In this document: positions 31,780 to 34,747 of the stretch, piece by piece | Numbering within the stretch: the stretch's first letter is position 1 | How the letters are laid out: the number at the start of each line of letters is the position of its first letter | NCBI RefSeq assembly: GCF_000332335.1 | Contig: NZ_KB235948.1 | Coordinates: 6,399,767 to 6,434,513 of the forward strand | Direction of reading: 5' to 3' | Length of the DNA stretch: 34,747 nucleotides | DNA from: Kamptonema formosum PCC 10802 | GTDB taxonomy: Bacteria > Cyanobacteriota > Cyanobacteriia > Cyanobacteriales > Oscillatoriaceae | The notes under the pieces: generated by a model | Seen by the model: the letters and a program-made list of their open reading frames with translations, nothing else | Told to the model about the DNA's origin: nothing | Databases searched by the model: none | Made by a program: the position numbers and the translations under genes

Positions 31780-32982
31780 CTAAGCGTCAGGCAATTTATA
31801 CTGCCCCACTATCCGCTTGGCGTACTCCGGTATGTGCGACTCTAGCTTTTCCGGATAATTCCGCAAGACATACAAATAATTGCGCGTGAAGTGGGAATCT
31901 ATGGAAAATCGAGCGTATTCCAGACCTTTGGGGCCGATTTTTTCAATGACGACGCCCATCAGTTTGGCTGCCCACATGGGTAAAGTTACCCCTTTGTCGT
32001 AGGCTGGAATGCTCTGCTGCACCGCAGCTCGCCGGTCGCCCGCAGACATCACCGGCTGGGTGTTCAGCTGGTCGATCGCCAAATCCAGCATTTCTTGACC
32101 CCTGTCATTGCGCACCACAATCCACTGCCAGCCGAAAGGAGCCCCCATATACCCAACCACCAAATCTGCCAGAGAATTGACGTAATCAAAGCAGCTCATG
32201 CAAGAGGGGGCAAACACATCCTTGAGTTTCTTGGTGTTCAGCCCAAAGAAAGGCACTTTCTCCTCAGAACCGTCCTCGTGTTTGAAGTGAACCTGAAAAT
32301 CCTGCATGAACTCGTAATGCACCACGGTAGAGGGCGACCGGCTAGTCGTGTCCAGGAACTTTTGCAAGCCGGCGCGGGTGACATTATCCACGCAGGGAGT
32401 CCCCAAAACGTAGAGTTTTTCCAAGCCCAGCTTTTTTTCCACCGCTCGCAGCGCCTGGATTTGGCAGCCCACCCCAATCACCAGCAGCCGCTTCATCCCC
32501 GAGCGCTCAACTTGCTCCAGCACTGAAAGGTTAGGCGACAGGGTAGGCTTATTGACACGGGCCGCCAGCACCTCCTCTGGCGTGCGAGCAATCACCGGCA
32601 TGGGCTGAAAGCGGTCTTCCTCGGTATTCTGGACGCAGACGACACCTTCGACAATGCCCCGATTCAGCATTTCGATCGCTATCGTGCTGACAATCCCTGT
32701 CCACTGGGCACCCTCGACTGGCTCCTTTTTCCGCGCCGCCATCATTCTTTGGCTGACGCCAAAGTACCAGTCATCGGGACTGTCCAAGTTTCGGCTGCGC
32801 CCGTGGGTTTCCTCTTCGAACTCAGCGATTTGCTGGTTGATGAAGGCGCAAGCCTCCTTGACATAATGCACGTAATATGTATCGCACAGCCCGCACTCGC
32901 TGCAGAGTTCTTTAGCGGGCCGCCGGCTGCCCGGTTTGAGGGCTTTGGCTTTCTTGTGTTTGGGGGAATCAGTCGCAGTCAT
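31780..32982 (-). CDS. bciB: 3,8-divinyl chlorophyllide reductase, BciB (F420 hydrogenase beta-subunit family)
   Basis: The 400-residue protein has the FrhB/HCAR family layout: N-terminal CSECGLCDTYYV for an iron-sulphur cluster, the central flavin/Fe-S region GVGCQIQALRAVEKKLGLEKLY and VLGTPCVDNVTRAGL, then FAPSCMSCFDYVNSLADLVVGYMG with further cluster cysteines. In cyanobacteria this family member (Slr1923 in Synechocystis) reduces the C8-vinyl group of divinyl chlorophyllide with ferredoxin, an essential late step to monovinyl chlorophyll a. The plant relative reduces 7-hydroxymethyl chlorophyll, so that remains the alternative name. Length is normal and all cluster cysteines I expect are present. 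It is a single-gene unit on the minus strand. Confidence 0.93.
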   Translation of the reverse strand: MTATDSPKHKKAKALKPGSRRPAKELCSECGLCDTYYVHYVKEACAFINQQIAEFEEETHGRSRNLDSPDDWYFGVSQRMMAARKKEPVEGAQWTGIVSTIAIEMLNRGIVEGVVCVQNTEEDRFQPMPVIARTPEEVLAARVNKPTLSPNLSVLEQVERSGMKRLLVIGVGCQIQALRAVEKKLGLEKLYVLGTPCVDNVTRAGLQKFLDTTSRSPSTVVHYEFMQDFQVHFKHEDGSEEKVPFFGLNTKKLKDVFAPSCMSCFDYVNSLADLVVGYMGAPFGWQWIVVRNDRGQEMLDLAIDQLNTQPVMSAGDRRAAVQQSIPAYDKGVTLPMWAAKLMGVVIEKIGPKGLEYARFSIDSHFTRNYLYVLRNYPEKLESHIPEYAKRIVGQYKLPDA

Positions 32983-33397
32983 TAAACTTTGGTCTTTTAT
33001 CCAGAGATGGCTTTTTTCACGATACCCTGGAAGTTAGATCACTTTTCACGCCCTTAGAGTGGGGAGCATCCCGGCTGTCCAAAAAAGTCCAAATAATGCA
33101 ACCATGATTTCACCAGGGGGTAGGAGGAGAAGATATTTGGCCACCGAATCAAAGGAAACGGGATTGAAACCACTTCCATCCCCCCCTTCCCCCCCATCCC
33201 GGGCTATGCATTACCCACATCTCCTGAAAGGCTTATCCTGACTCGTTTTCAGAACCTATTTCTCTTCGCGCCGGCAAGCCTTGCGTGCCCACTAACCGTA
33301 ACCGGAGAATCTGAGTTCTGGCTTTTTACCCGACCTTTACTCTCAGTAGTTAGGGAATAAAGCAAATGGCTTCCAGGGAGGGAAACATAGCTGGAAG

Positions 33398-33490
33398 CGG
33401 TAGTGCTGCACAAGTAATGTTTTTTGCATTTTATCTCGCGCTTCAAGGCGGGTTCCATAAGCTCGCATCATTACTTATGCAGGACTGCCG
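33398..33490. repeat. 93-bp inverted-repeat element abutting the tandem array
   Basis: The arms 33398-33419 (CGGTAGTGCTGCACAAGTAATG) and 33469-33490, read inverted, match at 19 of 22 positions. The interior is 49 bp. It ends exactly where the first array unit starts. Confidence 0.7.
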
Positions 33491-34215
33491 AAAATTTGTG
33501 TACCAATGGTACACAAGTCCCAGAGCCAAAGTGTCAAGTCAGACCGGCATGGGACTGGCTTGACCCATTTACGGTTGATTGAGGCCACACCAGCGGGAGA
33601 AAATTTGTGTACCAATGGTACACAAGTCCCAGAGCCAAAGTGTCAAGTCAGACCGATTGGGAGTGCTTTGACCAATTCACGGTTGATTGAGGCCGCGCCG
33701 GTGGGAGAAAATTTGTGTACCAATGGTACACAAGGCCCAGAGCCAAAGTGTCAAGTCAGACCGGCATGGGACTGGCTTGACCCATTCACGGTTGATTGAG
33801 GCCACACCCGTGGGAGAAAATTTGTGTGCCAATGCTACACAAGGCCCAGAGCCAAAGTGTCAAGTCAGACCGATTGGGAGTGCTTTGACCCATTCACGGT
33901 TGATTGAGGCCGCGCCGGTGGGAGAAAATTTGTGTACCAATGGTACACAAGGCCCAGAGCCAAAGTGTCAAGTCAGACCGATTGGGAGTGCTTTGACCAA
34001 TTCACGGTTGATTGAGGCCGCGCCGGTGGGAGAAAATTTGTGTACCAATGGGACACAAGTCCCAGAGCCAAAGTGTCAAGTCAGACCGATTGGGAGTGCT
34101 TTGACCCATTCACGGTTGATTGAGGCCGCGCCGGTGGGAGAAAATTTGTGTACCAATGGTACACAAGTCCCAGAGCCAAAGTGTCAAGTCAGACCGGCAC
34201 GGGACTGGCTTGAGC
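33491..34215. repeat. Tandem array of seven 108/109-bp units with central palindromes
   Basis: Units start at 33491, 33600, 33708, 33817, 33925, 34033 and 34141; the seventh is incomplete. Each starts AAAATTTGTGTACCA and holds a palindrome with arms TTGTGTACCA and TGGTACACAA around one A, then CCCAGAGCCAAAGTGTCAAG and CACGGTTGATTGAGGCC. Two versions exist: A (GGCATGGGACTGGCTT, 109 bp) and B (GATTGGGAGTGCTTT, 108 bp), in order A B A B B B A. Palindromes are perfect except in unit 4 (two changes) and unit 6 (one). It is not a CRISPR: there are no short repeats with unique spacers. Confidence 0.93.
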
Positions 34216-34404
34216 CCCCTCAAGGCGCAGCAAAATCACTCCAGAGCTGAAGTGTTTTATTTGCCGGAGCATGAGTTGGCAGTCTGCCCGGCGGCGAGGG
34301 CTCATCTGTTGCTTATCGGCTGGCGGATTAAACGCCAGTCAGGCAAGCATTTTATGATGTGGTGTTTGCGTTTTACGAGCAGCAAAAGATTGGGACTGGG
34401 ATGT

Positions 34405-34564
34405 TATAGCAGTATGCACTTAGGTTAGAACATTAGACCTTCAGGGCAGCCAGACGCTGGCCTACGTCTATATCCCAGTAGTAATATGGGTTAGGACAAT
34501 AGGAGCAGGACTGGGGGGGTGCAAAAGAGGCCAAAATGTACGAACCTAAGTGCCTAGTGCTATA
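34405..34564. repeat. MITE, family 1, 160 bp
   Basis: The termini TATAGCAGTATGCACTTAGG and, inverted, TATAGCACTAGGCACTTAGG flank an interior nearly identical to 27208-27368. It lies about 190 bp past the tandem array. Confidence 0.88.
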
Positions 34565-34747
34565 GCCCGGGTCTGGCTTGGTGACGGGTTTAATACCTGA
34601 AGACCTGTAATTCTTGCTTCAAGCCTAACCGCACTTTCGTGGCTCGGACAGGGGTGCACCCAGTAAAGAAGGAGTTGAGAAATTCAGTAAAAAGAGGAAT
34701 TGACTGACAAGATGAAGTCTGCTAAAAAATTCTTCCAGATCAATTCC

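Larger units (their letters stand above)
32983..34747. other. 1.8-kb non-coding, repeat-dominated end of window
   Basis: 32983-33397 holds nothing I recognise apart from the bciB promoter region. Then come the 93-bp inverted-repeat element, the 108/109-bp tandem array, about 170 bp of unassigned sequence and a family-1 MITE. Frames that stay open through the array are produced by the repeats and carry no recognisable domain. Confidence 0.7.

Noticed and set aside
33491-34215. CRISPR array
   Set aside because: Units are 108/109 bp and nearly identical throughout; there are no short repeats alternating with unique spacers and no cas genes.
33687-34250. 187-residue open frame through the tandem array, repeating a block starting GENLCTNGTQ
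   Set aside because: 109-bp units change the frame, there is no ribosome site, and the repeat is better explained as non-coding DNA that happens to lack stops in one frame.

Overview
The window looks like chromosome of a filamentous cyanobacterium, probably an Oscillatoriales-type organism; I infer that rank from gene content and repeat style and did not search for it. Cyanobacterial markers are psbZ (photosystem II), a BciB-type divinyl chlorophyllide reductase, an acyl-lipid delta-9 desaturase, a RuvX / DUF3727 / MltG / YqeG cluster, a PEP-CTERM protein and several HIP1 octamers (GCGATCGC at 10525, 13266 and 24491). Intergenic DNA is loaded with palindromes, MITE-like elements and short tandem repeats. 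The window begins inside an insertion sequence that has a second, complete copy at 29033-30197, so the left edge may be an assembly break at a repeat.

Layout. 1-226: 3' end of an IS4-family element. 441-974: lone GGDEF protein (minus). 975-3202: 2.2 kb with no convincing gene. 3203-7673: plus-strand housekeeping cluster (GNAT acetyltransferase, ruvX, DUF3727 protein, mltG, yqeG-like HAD phosphatase). 7674-8295: repeat-rich spacer with a (TTAGGGG)n array. 8296-9357: psbZ, ribH, tRNA-Gly(GCC). 9744-11424: zinc-ribbon membrane protein and a ProA homologue that appears to lack the catalytic cysteine. 11663-17430, all minus: TauE/SafE-like transporter, membrane nucleotide cyclase, exported Rieske protein, lipoprotein rubrerythrin, small PepSY-type membrane protein, RTX calcium-binding repeat protein. 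17775-19992: histidine kinase / OmpR-type regulator pair (minus). 20228-22391: desC divergent from a PLP-dependent methionine gamma-lyase-family gene. 22860-23618: PEP-CTERM protein. 23636-27169: seven-PAS hybrid-less histidine kinase (minus).

27463-31389 (minus) is a decayed signalling operon. An ethylene-receptor-like histidine kinase is broken by a stop codon and a large internal deletion. It overlaps by 4 bp an Rcp1-type response regulator that carries two compensating frameshifts and is split by the IS4 element with a 9-bp target duplication. That gene in turn overlaps a REC-PAS-GAF protein whose C-terminus is cut off. Overlapping starts and stops show these were once a translationally coupled phosphorelay.

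31780-32982 is bciB (minus). 32983-34747 has no convincing gene. It holds a 93-bp inverted-repeat element abutting a seven-copy 108/109-bp tandem array, each unit centred on a 21-bp palindrome, followed by a MITE. The array is the strongest candidate for something undescribed: two unit types differ by one nucleotide in length, so it cannot be a conserved coding repeat, yet the units are nearly identical.
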